Source of the DNA: Paracidovorax valerianellae | GTDB lineage: Bacteria; Pseudomonadota; Gammaproteobacteria; Burkholderiales; Burkholderiaceae_C | Reading direction: 5' to 3' | DNA length: 64,000 nt | NCBI RefSeq assembly: GCF_900102625.1 | Contig: NZ_FMZC01000007.1 | Coordinates: forward strand, 161,365 to 225,364 | Position numbers and translations under genes: made by a program | Shown here: in pieces, positions 1-9,247 of the stretch | Layout: each line of letters begins with the position of its first letter | Position numbering within the stretch: the stretch's first letter is position 1 | Notes under the pieces: generated by a model | Databases searched by the model: none | What the model was told of the DNA's origin: nothing | What the model saw: only the letters and a program-made list of their open reading frames with translations

Positions 1-2
1 CC

Positions 3-851
3 GCGCACCCCAATGCCCAGGTGGTGGCCGGCGCCACCGACGTGGGGCTGTGGATCACCAAGCAGCACCGCCAGTTCACGCAGATGCTAGACGTGACCCG
101 TGCGCAGGAACTGCGCCGCATCGACACGCAGGCCGGCCGGCTGAGCATCGGCGCGGCCGTGCCGCTGGCCGATGCGTTCGATGCGCTGCAGGCCCACTGG
201 CCCGTGCTGCACCGATTCGCCACGCGCTTTGCCGGGCTGCCGGTGCGCAACTCAGGCACGCTGGGCGGCAATGTGGCCAACGGCTCGCCCATCGGCGATT
301 CGATGCCGCTGCTGATCGCGCTGCGCGCCAGCGTGGTGCTGGCAAGTGTGCGCGGCGAACGCACGCTGGCGCTGGAAGACCTCTATACCGGCTACCGCCA
401 GAACGTGATGGCGGCGGACGAACTGCTGGCGCGCGTCGAAGTGCCGCTGCCCGCCCCCGGCGAAGTGCTGGCGGCGTACAAGGTGTCCAAGCGCTTCGAC
501 GACGACATTTCCGCCGTGTGCCTGGTGCTGAATCTCACCGTTGTCGACGGCACCGTACAGCGCGCCAGCCTGGGCGCAGGCGGTGTGGCCGCCACGCCCG
601 CACGCGCCAGGCTGACCGAGGCCGCGCTGGCCGGCCAGCCCTGGACCGCCGCCACCATCGAGCGTGCCGTGGCGGCGCTGCAAGGCGAGTTCCAGCCCAT
701 CTCCGACATGCGGGCAAGCGGCGAATACCGCCTTGCCGTGCTCGCGGGCCTGCTGCAGCGCTTCTGGCTGGAAAGCCAGGGCACGCAGCACGCCGCGCTT
801 CTCTCCATGCCGGTGTCGCTGGAACAACTTCGCCCGGAGGCCCTGGCATGA
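3..851 (+). CDS. xdhA: Xanthine dehydrogenase small subunit, C-terminal part (FAD domain)
   Basis: Partial gene; the reading frame is open to the left window edge, so the [2Fe-2S] N-terminal half is outside. The visible 282 residues are the FAD-binding and CO-dehydrogenase flavoprotein C-terminal domains. They carry VAGATDVGLW near the left end and NSGTLGGNVANGSPIGDSMP, the flavin-binding signature of the family. XdhA passes electrons from the molybdenum subunit to NAD+ during hypoxanthine/xanthine oxidation to urate. The stop overlaps the xdhB start as ATGA, so the two are translationally coupled. Confidence 0.95.
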   Translation, partial: AHPNAQVVAGATDVGLWITKQHRQFTQMLDVTRAQELRRIDTQAGRLSIGAAVPLADAFDALQAHWPVLHRFATRFAGLPVRNSGTLGGNVANGSPIGDSMPLLIALRASVVLASVRGERTLALEDLYTGYRQNVMAADELLARVEVPLPAPGEVLAAYKVSKRFDDDISAVCLVLNLTVVDGTVQRASLGAGGVAATPARARLTEAALAGQPWTAATIERAVAALQGEFQPISDMRASGEYRLAVLAGLLQRFWLESQGTQHAALLSMPVSLEQLRPEALA

Positions 852-3271
852 ACTCGCGCGACGAAGCCCCCTTGAGCCGCGACGCGGAAGACGACCCGGT
901 CGCCCTGGCCGCCAACGCCGCCGGCGCGGCCGGCCCGCAAACGCCCGAGGCCAGCCCACCGGAAGGCGCGCCCGCCCCGGCCCGCACCATGGGCCGGTCG
1001 CACCCCCATGAAAGCGCACGCGCCCAGGTGGCGGGCAGCGCCCACTACATCGACGACCTGCCCGAGGTAAAGGGCACGCTGTACGCCGCGCCCATCCTTT
1101 CCGCCGTGGCCCACGGCCGGCTGGAGGGCGTGGATGCCACGGCGGCGCTGGCCCTGCCCGGCGTGCGCGGCGTGGTGCTCAGCGCCGACGTGCCGGGCGA
1201 CAAGCTGCTGGCCGCCTTCGCACACGACGAGCCCGTGTTCGCCATCGACACCGTGCAGCACGTGGGCCAGGTGATCGGCCTGGTGGTGGCCGAGTCGGTG
1301 ATGCAGGCGCGCCGCGCCGCCCGCGCCGTGGTGCCTCGCATCACGCCGCTGCCGGCCGTGCTCACCGTGCACGAGGCCCTGGCGGCCGAAAGCTATGTGC
1401 TGCCGCCCGTCTTCGTGCGGCGCGGCGATGCCGAGGCTGGCCTGGCTGGCGCGGCCCACCGGCTGCAGGGCCGCTTCGAGGTGGGCGGGCAGGAGCATTT
1501 CTACCTGGAGGGCCAGATCGCCTACGCGCTGCCGCTAGAGCAGCGGCAGTGGTGCATTCACTCCAGCACGCAACACCCGGGCGAGGTGCAACACTGGGTG
1601 GCGCACGCCCTGGGCCTGGACAACCACGCCGTGCGCGTGGAGTGCCGGCGCCTGGGCGGCGGCTTCGGCGGCAAAGAGACGCAGGCCGGCCACCTGGCCG
1701 TGTGGGCGGCGGTGGCGGCGAACAAGTTCGGCCGCCCGGTCAAGCTGCGGCTGGATCGGGACGAAGACTTCATGGTCACCGGCAAGCGGCACCCGTTCGC
1801 CTACGCGTACGACGTGGGCTTCGACCCCACGGGCCGCATCACCGGCCTGCGGTTGCGCATGGCGGCCAACTGCGGGTTCTCGGCCGACCTGTCGGGCCCG
1901 GTGGCCGACCGCGCGGTATTCCACAGCGACAACGCGTACTTCCTCGAAAACGTCGAAATCGCCTCGTACCGCTGCAAGACGAACACGCAGAGCCACACGG
2001 CGTTTCGCGGCTTCGGCGGGCCGCAGGGGGTGATCGCCATCGAGGCCATCCTGGGCGACATCGCACGGGCGCTGGGGCGCGATGCGATGGACGTGCGCCT
2101 GCGCAACCTGTATGGCACGACCGACCGCAACGTCACCCATTACCAGATGCCGGTGGAGGACAACATCCTTCACGATCTGCTACCAAAACTAGAGCAATCC
2201 AGCCAATATAGACGGCGGCAGGAGGCCATTTTTGCCTGGAATGCAGCCAGCCCGGTGCTCAAGCGCGGCCTGGCGATCACGCCCGTGAAGTTCGGCATCA
2301 GCTTCACCGCCACGCTGTTCAACCAGGCCGGCGCGCTGGTGCACGTGTACACCGACGGCAGCGTGCAGGTGAACCACGGCGGCACCGAGATGGGCCAGGG
2401 CCTGCACACCAAGGTGGCGCAGATCGTGGCCGATGAACTGGGCGTTCCCCTGGCGCACGTGCTGGTGACTGCCAGCGACACCAGCAAGGTGCCCAACGCC
2501 AGCGCCACCGCCGCCTCCAGCGGCACCGACCTGAACGGCCGCGCCGCCCAGTTCGCCGCGCGCCACGTGCGCGACAACCTGGCCGCGTTCGTGTGCGGCA
2601 TGGACCATTGCGGCGCCAGCGAGGTGCAGTTCGCAGGCGGACAAGTCATCACGCCCCGCTCGGTGCGCGCCTGGGGCGACGTGGTGAAAGAGGCGTATGC
2701 CAACCGCATCCAGCTGTGGAGCGACGGCTTTTACCGCACGCCCAAGATCCACTACGACAAGGCCACCCTCACCGGGCGGCCGTTCTACTACTTCGCCTAT
2801 GGTGCGGCCTGCACCGAAGTGGCCATCGACACGCTCACCGGCGAGAGCCGGGTGCTGGCCGTGGACATCCTGCACGACGTGGGCCGCAGCATCAACCCGG
2901 CCATCGACATCGGCCAGATCGAAGGCGGCTTCGTGCAGGGCATGGGCTGGCTCACCACCGAGCAACTGGTGTGGAACGACCAGGGCCTGCTCACCACCCA
3001 CGCTCCCAGCACCTACAAGATCCCGGCCACGGGCGACATTCCCGAGCGCTTCACCGTGGCGCTGTGGCCCGAGGCCAACCGCGAGGACAACGTGGGCGGC
3101 AGCAAGGCCGTGGGCGAGCCCCCGTTCATGCTGGCCATCAGCGTGTACGAGGCGCTGCGCAACGCCATTGCCGCGGCGCGGCCCGCCGAAGCGGCCCGGC
3201 AGCCCGTGCAGTTGACCGCCCCCGCGACGGCAGAGAACGTGCTGAGGGCGCTGGGCGCGATGGCACGTTAA
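848..3271 (+). CDS. xdhB: Xanthine dehydrogenase molybdopterin-binding (large) subunit
   Basis: 807 residues, the usual size of bacterial XdhB. It holds the molybdopterin cofactor and oxidises hypoxanthine and xanthine. The start ATG overlaps the xdhA stop. The first ~50 residues are an Ala/Pro-rich extension before the conserved HESARAQVAGSAHYIDDLPE. Motifs include GGGFGGKE (around residue 275), the substrate-site arginine region TAFRGFGGPQG, and near the C-terminus GGSKAVGEPPFML with the catalytic Glu. Residues ~444-466 are encoded by a segment (2178-2246) that resembles the dispersed palindromic repeat of this window and has AT-rich, rare-codon usage unlike the rest of the gene. The reading frame and domain length are nevertheless kept. 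XdhC, needed for cofactor insertion, is encoded 15 kb away. Confidence 0.96.
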   Translation: MNSRDEAPLSRDAEDDPVALAANAAGAAGPQTPEASPPEGAPAPARTMGRSHPHESARAQVAGSAHYIDDLPEVKGTLYAAPILSAVAHGRLEGVDATAALALPGVRGVVLSADVPGDKLLAAFAHDEPVFAIDTVQHVGQVIGLVVAESVMQARRAARAVVPRITPLPAVLTVHEALAAESYVLPPVFVRRGDAEAGLAGAAHRLQGRFEVGGQEHFYLEGQIAYALPLEQRQWCIHSSTQHPGEVQHWVAHALGLDNHAVRVECRRLGGGFGGKETQAGHLAVWAAVAANKFGRPVKLRLDRDEDFMVTGKRHPFAYAYDVGFDPTGRITGLRLRMAANCGFSADLSGPVADRAVFHSDNAYFLENVEIASYRCKTNTQSHTAFRGFGGPQGVIAIEAILGDIARALGRDAMDVRLRNLYGTTDRNVTHYQMPVEDNILHDLLPKLEQSSQYRRRQEAIFAWNAASPVLKRGLAITPVKFGISFTATLFNQAGALVHVYTDGSVQVNHGGTEMGQGLHTKVAQIVADELGVPLAHVLVTASDTSKVPNASATAASSGTDLNGRAAQFAARHVRDNLAAFVCGMDHCGASEVQFAGGQVITPRSVRAWGDVVKEAYANRIQLWSDGFYRTPKIHYDKATLTGRPFYYFAYGAACTEVAIDTLTGESRVLAVDILHDVGRSINPAIDIGQIEGGFVQGMGWLTTEQLVWNDQGLLTTHAPSTYKIPATGDIPERFTVALWPEANREDNVGGSKAVGEPPFMLAISVYEALRNAIAAARPAEAARQPVQLTAPATAENVLRALGAMAR
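2178..2246 (+). repeat. Dispersed palindromic repeat, copy 1 (inside xdhB)
   Basis: Starts TGCTACCAAAACTAGAGCA and ends GGAGGCCATTTTTGCCTGGA. It aligns with the copies at 17370, 29278, 46360 and 55356, which share a GCTAT...ATAGC arm, a middle ATAT...GC, and a closing GGAGGCC followed by an A/T run. It is in frame and translated. Confidence 0.6.
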
Positions 3272-3283
3272 GGCCGCCGGCCG

Positions 3284-5422
3284 TCAGAAACGGTAGGTGG
3301 CCGAGACGAACGCATTGCGCCCCTGCCCCGGCGTGATCCAGCGACTCACGTGCAGGTGGCTCGACACGAAATAGTGCTTGTCGAACACGTTGCGCACCGT
3401 CGCCTGCACCTCGATGCTCTGGCCGTCGGCCAGTGGCGAGACCCAGGTCTGGCTCAGGTCGACACGCGAATAGCCGGGCAGCACCGTGGTGTTGGCCTCG
3501 TCGGCGAACCGGCGGCTCTGCAGAGACAGGCCGGCGCCCGTCTTCCACCGCGCATCCCATGCGTACTGCGCCCACAGCGTGGCCGCATGCCGTGCCACGT
3601 TGGGCACGGCCATGCCGCCGTACACCGGGTTTTGCAGGTACTTCGCATCGGTGAAGGCATAGGTAAGCGCCACGTTCACCCGGTCGGTCACCTGCCCGGT
3701 GAGCGATGCCTCGATGCCCTGCGAGCGCGCGCTGCCGGCGGTGGTGAAGTCGAAATTGTTCAGTGGCGTGCTCAGGTCGGCCGCGATCATGTTCTTCTGG
3801 TCCAGGCGATAGACCGCCACATCGCTGACCATCAGGCCGTTCTGCCACAGCGATTTCCAGCCCACTTCGACCTGCGCCGCGCGGCGCGAGGGCAAGGACT
3901 GGTTGGACGAAGACGCCACCTGGTTGGGCGATGTGCCGGTGGACACGTTGGCATAAACAGTGTCGGCATCCGACAGCCGGCGCAGCACCGCGAGCTTGGG
4001 ACTCCAGCGCGACTCCTCCACCGGCAGCACGCCCGCCGTGCCATACAGAAAGCGCTGCCGCGCGAAGCGCAGGCCCGCCACCACCGACCACGCGCCGAAG
4101 TCGATCTGGTCCTGGGCGGAAGCCGCGAAGGACTCGAGGTTCTGCGTCGTCAGGCTCTGCGCCAGCACCGCCCCGGCCGGCGGCGCGGTGACGCGGCCAT
4201 AGACCGGGTTGAACACGTTGATCGGCGGACTGGTGGCAGCCGGGACCGACAGCGACGGCTGGTTCAACGTTTCCTTGTAGTACTCGGCGCCCAGGTAGAG
4301 CTGGTGCGTCAGGGCGCCCGCGCTGCGGGTGCTGGCGAGCGCGGTCGAGAACGCATCGATCCTGCGCTGCGTGCCCGGCTCCCATGCCGACACCCTGGCA
4401 TAGGTGCCGGCCGGCTGGCCGGCCAGGGGCGAGCCGTTCAGCAGGTTCTTGATCGATGTGGACTGCGCCTCCAGGTGCGTGAAATCGGCCGACCAGCGCG
4501 TGTCCGCCGACAGCGCGACATCGCCGTGCAGGCTGTAAATGCGGTTGTCGGTGGTCGAGTCGCCGAAGGGTTCGCCCAGCTGGCGGTCGCGCGGCACGGC
4601 CACTGGCCGGCCGTTCAGCGCGGGCAGGCCGTAGTCGGGCTGGTAGGTCTGGTTGGTCGCCTCCACGCTGGCACGCAGGTGGTAGCGGTTGCCATCGCTC
4701 TGGGCGAGCCCGAGCTGGATGCCGTCCAGCCGGTCCTTCACATGCCGCCATTCGCTGGCATCCGACCGCGTGGCCGTGACCCGGGCGGCCAGTTCGTTCT
4801 CGGCGGACAGCACGCGGTTCAGGTCCACCGTGGTTTCCAGGGCACCGTGACCGCCCGCACCGAGCGACACGCTGCCGAAGTTCGACCACTGCGGCTGCCG
4901 CGTGACGATGTTGACCGTGCCGCCGGGCTCGCTGCGCACGCCCAGCGCCGCGCCCGGGCCGCGCAGCACCTCCACGCTTTCGACGAAGGCCGGGGTGTAG
5001 GGGTAGTTGGACAGGCGCACACCGTCGCGCAGCACGCGGTTGGAACCGGTGCCGCTGTCGGTCACCGCGCCGCGCAGGATGAAGAACTGGGTATGCGAAC
5101 CGTTGAAGCCCGAGTCGGCCTGTGCGCCGGGCACGTTGCGCAGCGCATCCTGCAGCGTCGTGCCGCCTTGCTGGCGCACGAGTTCGCCGGGCACGGTGGT
5201 GACGGAAAACGGCGAGTCCAGCGTCGATCCCGCCGTACCGGTGGCGAGGCTGGGGCTGCGCTGGGCCGCAGGGGTGGCGGGCGCCGTGACGGTGACGGCA
5301 GGCAGCGACGGACTGCGCGCGTCCCCCGTGTCTACGGGCGTGGAAACCTGGGCCATGGCACTCAGGCCCAGCCAGGGCAGTGCGGCACCCAGTGCGAGGG
5401 GCAGCGGAATGATTCGTTGCAT
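3284..5422 (-). CDS. TonB-dependent siderophore receptor
   Basis: 712 residues from the ATG at 5422, which is preceded by AGAGAG; an upstream ATG at 5446 sits inside a palindrome and is less likely. It has a signal peptide (MQRIIPLPLALGAALPW.. to Ala-Gln). A plug domain lies at about 60-170 (QQGGTTLQDALRNVPGAQ, VEVLRGPGAALGVRSEPGGT), followed by a beta-barrel that ends in the outer-membrane C-terminal signature YRF. The gaps and motifs match the TonB siderophore-receptor family (TIGR01783-like). It takes up an Fe(III)-siderophore; no biosynthesis genes are nearby, so a xenosiderophore is possible. It is followed, in divergent context, by a DUF2946 gene, a common partner of such receptors. Confidence 0.9.
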   Translation of the reverse strand: MQRIIPLPLALGAALPWLGLSAMAQVSTPVDTGDARSPSLPAVTVTAPATPAAQRSPSLATGTAGSTLDSPFSVTTVPGELVRQQGGTTLQDALRNVPGAQADSGFNGSHTQFFILRGAVTDSGTGSNRVLRDGVRLSNYPYTPAFVESVEVLRGPGAALGVRSEPGGTVNIVTRQPQWSNFGSVSLGAGGHGALETTVDLNRVLSAENELAARVTATRSDASEWRHVKDRLDGIQLGLAQSDGNRYHLRASVEATNQTYQPDYGLPALNGRPVAVPRDRQLGEPFGDSTTDNRIYSLHGDVALSADTRWSADFTHLEAQSTSIKNLLNGSPLAGQPAGTYARVSAWEPGTQRRIDAFSTALASTRSAGALTHQLYLGAEYYKETLNQPSLSVPAATSPPINVFNPVYGRVTAPPAGAVLAQSLTTQNLESFAASAQDQIDFGAWSVVAGLRFARQRFLYGTAGVLPVEESRWSPKLAVLRRLSDADTVYANVSTGTSPNQVASSSNQSLPSRRAAQVEVGWKSLWQNGLMVSDVAVYRLDQKNMIAADLSTPLNNFDFTTAGSARSQGIEASLTGQVTDRVNVALTYAFTDAKYLQNPVYGGMAVPNVARHAATLWAQYAWDARWKTGAGLSLQSRRFADEANTTVLPGYSRVDLSQTWVSPLADGQSIEVQATVRNVFDKHYFVSSHLHVSRWITPGQGRNAFVSATYRF

Positions 5423-5436
5423 GAAGGGCTCTCTAG

Positions 5437-5454
5437 GGCGCCCCATGGGGCGCC
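5437..5454. promoter_or_regulatory. Perfect 18-bp palindrome upstream of the receptor gene
   Basis: GGCGCCCCATGGGGCGCC, 15 bases upstream of the receptor start. In RNA it would form a hairpin next to the ribosome binding site; in DNA it could be an operator. It is not a Fur box. Confidence 0.45.
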
Positions 5455-5524
5455 GCTGATCGGTGCGAAAACATCGCGGACCGTGGCAAAAGTTACCCAG
5501 GCGCCGCGACTTCGAAAGTGGCGG

Positions 5525-5923
5525 TCAGCAGAGCCGTGGCGGCCCGCGGGCCGGGAGCGGTGCCGCGGTGGCAGCGGCAATCCGTGCAGCGGGAATGGAC
5601 TGCACCGCGAGCGACAGCGGCAGCACTGCCGGCAAGACCAGCGAGGGCGGATGGGCCGGCGGCCCGGTCAACACGCACAGCGGACAGTCCGCGTGCACCG
5701 CCCCGGCATCTTCCACGCCCGCATCGGTGTGCACGATGGCGGTCACTGAACCAGCGCTGTTGCAAACCCACTCGACCACTTTCGGATGCACGATGGGGGA
5801 AGCGATGGCCACGCCCAGCGACAGCACGAGCCACGCCAGAGCCCACCGCATGGCGGATCGGCAACGCGCCCAACCGCCGATGAAGGCCAGGGAACGCGGC
5901 AGTGGACGGGGTGGGTGGGGCAC
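5525..5923 (-). CDS. DUF2946 family membrane/periplasmic protein
   Basis: Up to 132 residues from a GTG at 5923; an ATG at 5851 (MRWALAWLVLSLGVAIASP) would start directly at the hydrophobic signal segment and is equally plausible. The mature part has the family hallmark of a short Asp/His-Cys cluster, ADCPLCVLTGPP, followed by a hydrophobic C-terminal helix rich in Ala/Leu/Pro. Function is unknown; these proteins recur beside TonB receptors and metal (often copper) genes, as here beside the siderophore receptor transcribed the same way. Confidence 0.7.
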   Translation of the reverse strand: MPHPPRPLPRSLAFIGGWARCRSAMRWALAWLVLSLGVAIASPIVHPKVVEWVCNSAGSVTAIVHTDAGVEDAGAVHADCPLCVLTGPPAHPPSLVLPAVLPLSLAVQSIPAARIAAATAAPLPARGPPRLC

Positions 5924-5974
5924 GGTGGACGATTATCGACAGCCCGCGCCGGTGCCTGCGGAACGCATGCGCCC

Positions 5975-8080
5975 TCAGGCCACCCGCGTCACGGCCCGGC
6001 CGCCCTGCACCGAGCGCACTTCTACCCGGCCCCGGCCTGCACGCTTGGCTTCGTAGCAGGCCATGTCGGCGGCGTGCAGCACGGCGGTCACGTCGTACAC
6101 GCCGCTGGACAGCGGCACCAGGCCGATGCTCACGCCCAGCGTGTAGCTGCGCCCCTGGTACGACGGCTCCCACGCGCGCACGGCGGCGCACAGCTGCTCG
6201 GCAATGGCCAGCCCGCGGGCCAGGGGGCAGCCGGGCAGCACCACGGCGAATTCATCGCCGCCCAGCCGCGCGGCCCAGCCCACCGGCCGCACCTGCGTTT
6301 CGATGAGGCGCCCCACGTGGCGCAGCACGTCGTCGCCCGCGTCGTGCCCGGCGATCGCGTTGACCACGGTGAAGTGGTCCAGGTCCAGAAACAGCACCAC
6401 GCCCTCGCCTGCCTCTTCCCCGGGGTGCGCAGGGACCGCATCGGGGCGAGCCGCGCGGTCGGCCAGCAGGGCATGCAGGCGCTGGCTGAACGCGTCGCGG
6501 TTGGCCAGCTGCGTGAGCGAATCGAGCCCATCGGCCCAGTTTTCGCGGCGGCGCGCCTCGCGCGCGGCGGTGAGGTCTTCCAGCATCCATACCGTGCCTG
6601 CGCCGCCGGGAATGCCGCGCACCGAACGGCCCAGCACCCTCGCCCACACCGCGCTGCCGTCCTGGCGCAGAAAGCACACGTCGCCGTCGAACGTGCCGTG
6701 CGCCGCGAATTCCGCGCGCACGCGCCGTTTCAGGTGTTCGTATTCGGCATCGCTCACGTAGAGCATGCGCGCCAGCCGGCCCTTCAGCTGCGACGGCTCG
6801 TAGCCCAGCATGCGGCCGGCCTGCAGGCCGACCACGTCCAGGCGCTCGCCGCGCGTGATGATGATCCCCGTGGGCGCATGGTCCAGGATGGACTGCAACT
6901 GCCCGCGCAGCAGGCCCGCCTGCAGCTGCGTACTGCTGCGCTCGTCCAGCAGGCCCCGGCAGGCCAGAACAAGGGCATCGACTTCGCCCGCGCCCTGCGG
7001 CCAGGCATCGTCTTCATGGGCGCCGGGGGCGCGCAGGCCGAGCCGTGTGGCCCGGTGGCACAGCCGGGCGAGCGGCTGGGCCTGCCAGGCCATGCATGCC
7101 ACGGCCAGCAGCGCGGCCGCGCCGATGAGCGCAGCGGCCAGCCAACCGGCGCGGCGCTGAGCGCCCTGCAGCGGCGCGAGCAGGGCCTGCGCATCGCTCA
7201 CGCGCGCCACCGTCCACTGCGTCATGGGCATGCCGGCCAGGCTCACCACGTGGCCTGGCAGCCGTTCGGTGAAGGCCCGTCCCGCCACCGGCTGCTCCTT
7301 GTCGCGCGACCGGGCGAACACTTCCGAAAGCCCGGGTTCGTCGCGCACGCTGCCCATCACGCGCGCCGGGTCGGGGTGCGAGAGGATGGTGCCGTCGCGC
7401 GTGAAGACGAGCAGGCGCGAATCCTTGCGCGCCGGCAGCGACATGGTGGGCGGCAGCAGCCCTTGCGATTGCAGGCGCAGCACCCCCGACACGGCGCCCA
7501 CCACCGTGCCCTCTTCGCGGTGCAGCGGCAAGGTGAACATCACGCGCGCCTCGCTCGGCCGCCCGCCGATGAGGCCAGAGACCAGTGGCTTGCCCTCCAG
7601 CATGGTGCGGCGCAGGCTGTCGCGCTCGGCCGGGTCGAGGTTGGAGCCGCTGTCCAGCCGGCCGGACTGCAGGTTGATGGCCACGGTGCCGTCCTGCCGC
7701 ACGACCTGCATGGCGTCGAAAAAGCGCACCGCCGGCAGGCCCTGCTGCAGCAGCCACCCTAGCGACGAAGGCGAGTCAAGCATGACCGGCTGAATGCCTT
7801 CGGCCACCGTGCTGAGAACCTTCTGGCTTTGTTCGATCTTGCTGGCCAGCAGCCGCGCGACCACTTCGACCTCGTCGGTCTGCTGGCTCACCAGCCGGTG
7901 CATGGCCTGCTCGCCCGCTGCGCGCGAGACGGTCCACGCGGCGAGCGCTCCGGCCAGCACCACGGCCAGCACGGTGATCAGCATGAAGCGCTGCACCAGC
8001 GTGCCGGGCAGCAGCCAGCCTGGGGAATCGTCGGCCGCGTCCTGCTCTGCCTCGGGCACTTCGTGCGATGGCGGAGTCAT
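5975..8080 (-). CDS. Membrane diguanylate cyclase with periplasmic sensor, PAS and GGDEF domains
   Basis: 701 residues. The first membrane helix is at about 30-50 (FMLITVLAVVLAGALAAWTV). A large periplasmic Cache-like sensor follows to about 300, then a second helix (WLAAALIGAAALLAVACMAW), a cytoplasmic PAS segment (ILDHAPTGIIITRGERLDVVG) and a C-terminal GGDEF domain with intact RLGGDEFAVVLPG. It should make cyclic di-GMP from GTP. The inhibitory RxxD site, expected five residues before GGDEF, reads RPVG, so product feedback by that site is probably absent. It is monocistronic. Confidence 0.9.
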   Translation of the reverse strand: MTPPSHEVPEAEQDAADDSPGWLLPGTLVQRFMLITVLAVVLAGALAAWTVSRAAGEQAMHRLVSQQTDEVEVVARLLASKIEQSQKVLSTVAEGIQPVMLDSPSSLGWLLQQGLPAVRFFDAMQVVRQDGTVAINLQSGRLDSGSNLDPAERDSLRRTMLEGKPLVSGLIGGRPSEARVMFTLPLHREEGTVVGAVSGVLRLQSQGLLPPTMSLPARKDSRLLVFTRDGTILSHPDPARVMGSVRDEPGLSEVFARSRDKEQPVAGRAFTERLPGHVVSLAGMPMTQWTVARVSDAQALLAPLQGAQRRAGWLAAALIGAAALLAVACMAWQAQPLARLCHRATRLGLRAPGAHEDDAWPQGAGEVDALVLACRGLLDERSSTQLQAGLLRGQLQSILDHAPTGIIITRGERLDVVGLQAGRMLGYEPSQLKGRLARMLYVSDAEYEHLKRRVRAEFAAHGTFDGDVCFLRQDGSAVWARVLGRSVRGIPGGAGTVWMLEDLTAAREARRRENWADGLDSLTQLANRDAFSQRLHALLADRAARPDAVPAHPGEEAGEGVVLFLDLDHFTVVNAIAGHDAGDDVLRHVGRLIETQVRPVGWAARLGGDEFAVVLPGCPLARGLAIAEQLCAAVRAWEPSYQGRSYTLGVSIGLVPLSSGVYDVTAVLHAADMACYEAKRAGRGRVEVRSVQGGRAVTRVA

Positions 8081-8385
8081 CGGCGCTCCGTGGACGAAGC
8101 ACCTGGAGCAACGGGGCGGATAAGAGCGCGGGGCATGCTGTCAGGCGGAATATGACGGGGTTGCGAATAAATATACGCAGCCCCTTTGCCGCACCGGGTT
8201 GGGTGGAACCCTCGGTCGCTGCGGGGGAAACCCTGAGCCCTTTGAACACCCTGGCGCAGCCTGCATCCGGTGCGGCGATGACGCAGCGATGACGCAGCAA
8301 GCACGCAACAGATGCGCCGTGGGCCGGCTACGTGCGGGCTGCGGAGCGCCCGCCCGTGCACCCTGCCGTCTCTGGAAAATGCGGC
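8081..8385. other. Intergenic stretch with a hairpin, no gene seen
   Basis: No convincing gene. At 8157-8184 a hairpin pairs GGGGTTGCG with CGCAGCCCC around an AT-only loop, possibly the end of the Crp/Fnr transcript or a control site of the cyclase. GATGACGCAGC is directly repeated at about 8277-8296. Confidence 0.4.
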
Positions 8386-9009
8386 TCAGCCGCCCCCGGC
8401 CACCATCTGCAGCGCGCCCGGCTGCGGAAGGCTGAGCACGTTGCCCGTGCCCGCGATCAACCCATGGTCGCGCAAGTGCCGCAGCACGCGCGACAGCGTC
8501 TCGGGCGCGATGCCCAGTTGGGCGGCGATGAGCCGCTTGCGCTGGTGCAGCGTGACCCGCAACGCCCCCGCATCGTCGTGCTGCGCGTGCCGCAGCAGCC
8601 ACTGGGCGCAGCGGGCCTCGGCGTCCTGCGCGAGCCGGCTGACGGCCAGCTCGGTCTGCTGGCAGTAGCCGCGGGCCATGTCGACGACCAGCGCGCGGGC
8701 GGGCGAAGGCAGCGCGTCGAAGCCGGTGCGAAAGGCCTCCAGCGGCATGCGGCGCAACTGCACGCGCGTGTCCGCCACCATGTCCACCATGCACGCCTGG
8801 CCGAGCAGCGCCGGTGCGGCGTCGAGCCAGCAGGGCCCCTCCACCGCACCCAACTGGTGCCGAAGCTGCCCATCCTCGCGCACCCCGAGCAGCACGCGGC
8901 CGCTGTCCAGGTACAGCACGCTGGCCGGCCGCTGATGGCGCTCGCGCAGCACCTCGCCGGCGGCGGCCTCGGTCTTCAGGTGCGTGGGGGTGCTGGGGCT
9001 GGGAAACAT
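8386..9009 (-). CDS. Crp/Fnr family transcriptional regulator
   Basis: 207 residues from the ATG at 9009; the frame extends to a TTG at 9060, but that would run through a likely operator. An N-terminal cyclic-nucleotide-binding-like beta roll is followed by a C-terminal winged helix with RKRLIAAQLGIAPETLSRVL, the Crp/Fnr recognition helix region. The four cysteines of true FNR are not present, so it is not an obvious [4Fe-4S] oxygen sensor. It diverges from the porin gene; the TTGAG-CGAA-GTCAA dyad between them suggests auto- or co-regulation. Confidence 0.85.
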   Translation of the reverse strand: MFPSPSTPTHLKTEAAAGEVLRERHQRPASVLYLDSGRVLLGVREDGQLRHQLGAVEGPCWLDAAPALLGQACMVDMVADTRVQLRRMPLEAFRTGFDALPSPARALVVDMARGYCQQTELAVSRLAQDAEARCAQWLLRHAQHDDAGALRVTLHQRKRLIAAQLGIAPETLSRVLRHLRDHGLIAGTGNVLSLPQPGALQMVAGGG

Positions 9010-9046
9010 AGAGCCGCCACTGTGACCGGTGCACCGCCTTCGGGTG

Positions 9047-9060
9047 TTGAGCGAAGTCAA
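9047..9060. promoter_or_regulatory. FNR/Crp-like dyad TTGAG-CGAA-GTCAA
   Basis: This 14-base site has 4 of 5 complementary arm bases and resembles the TTGAT-N4-ATCAA consensus. It is 38 bases upstream of the Crp/Fnr start and about 190 bases upstream of the porin gene. Confidence 0.45.
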
Positions 9061-9247
9061 AGTCGATGCGCTCTAACGCATCGGGCTCGCCACGGCCCCG
9101 CTTCCAAGCCATGCCCCCACGCCAGAAAGGGGGAAGGCACGGTCCTTGCTATGACGCATTTGCAAATTGACACGGTTTGGCGGCCCTGCCACCGGACCGT
9201 GCGCCTTTTTTCGTTTCCCCTACTTTTTTCCTTTTCGCAGGAGTCGT

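Noticed and set aside
50..850. Long open frame upstream of xdhB in the same frame
   Set aside because: It is the out-of-frame shadow of xdhA: Arg/Ala-rich, no domain, and the real xdhB start is the ATG overlapping the xdhA stop.
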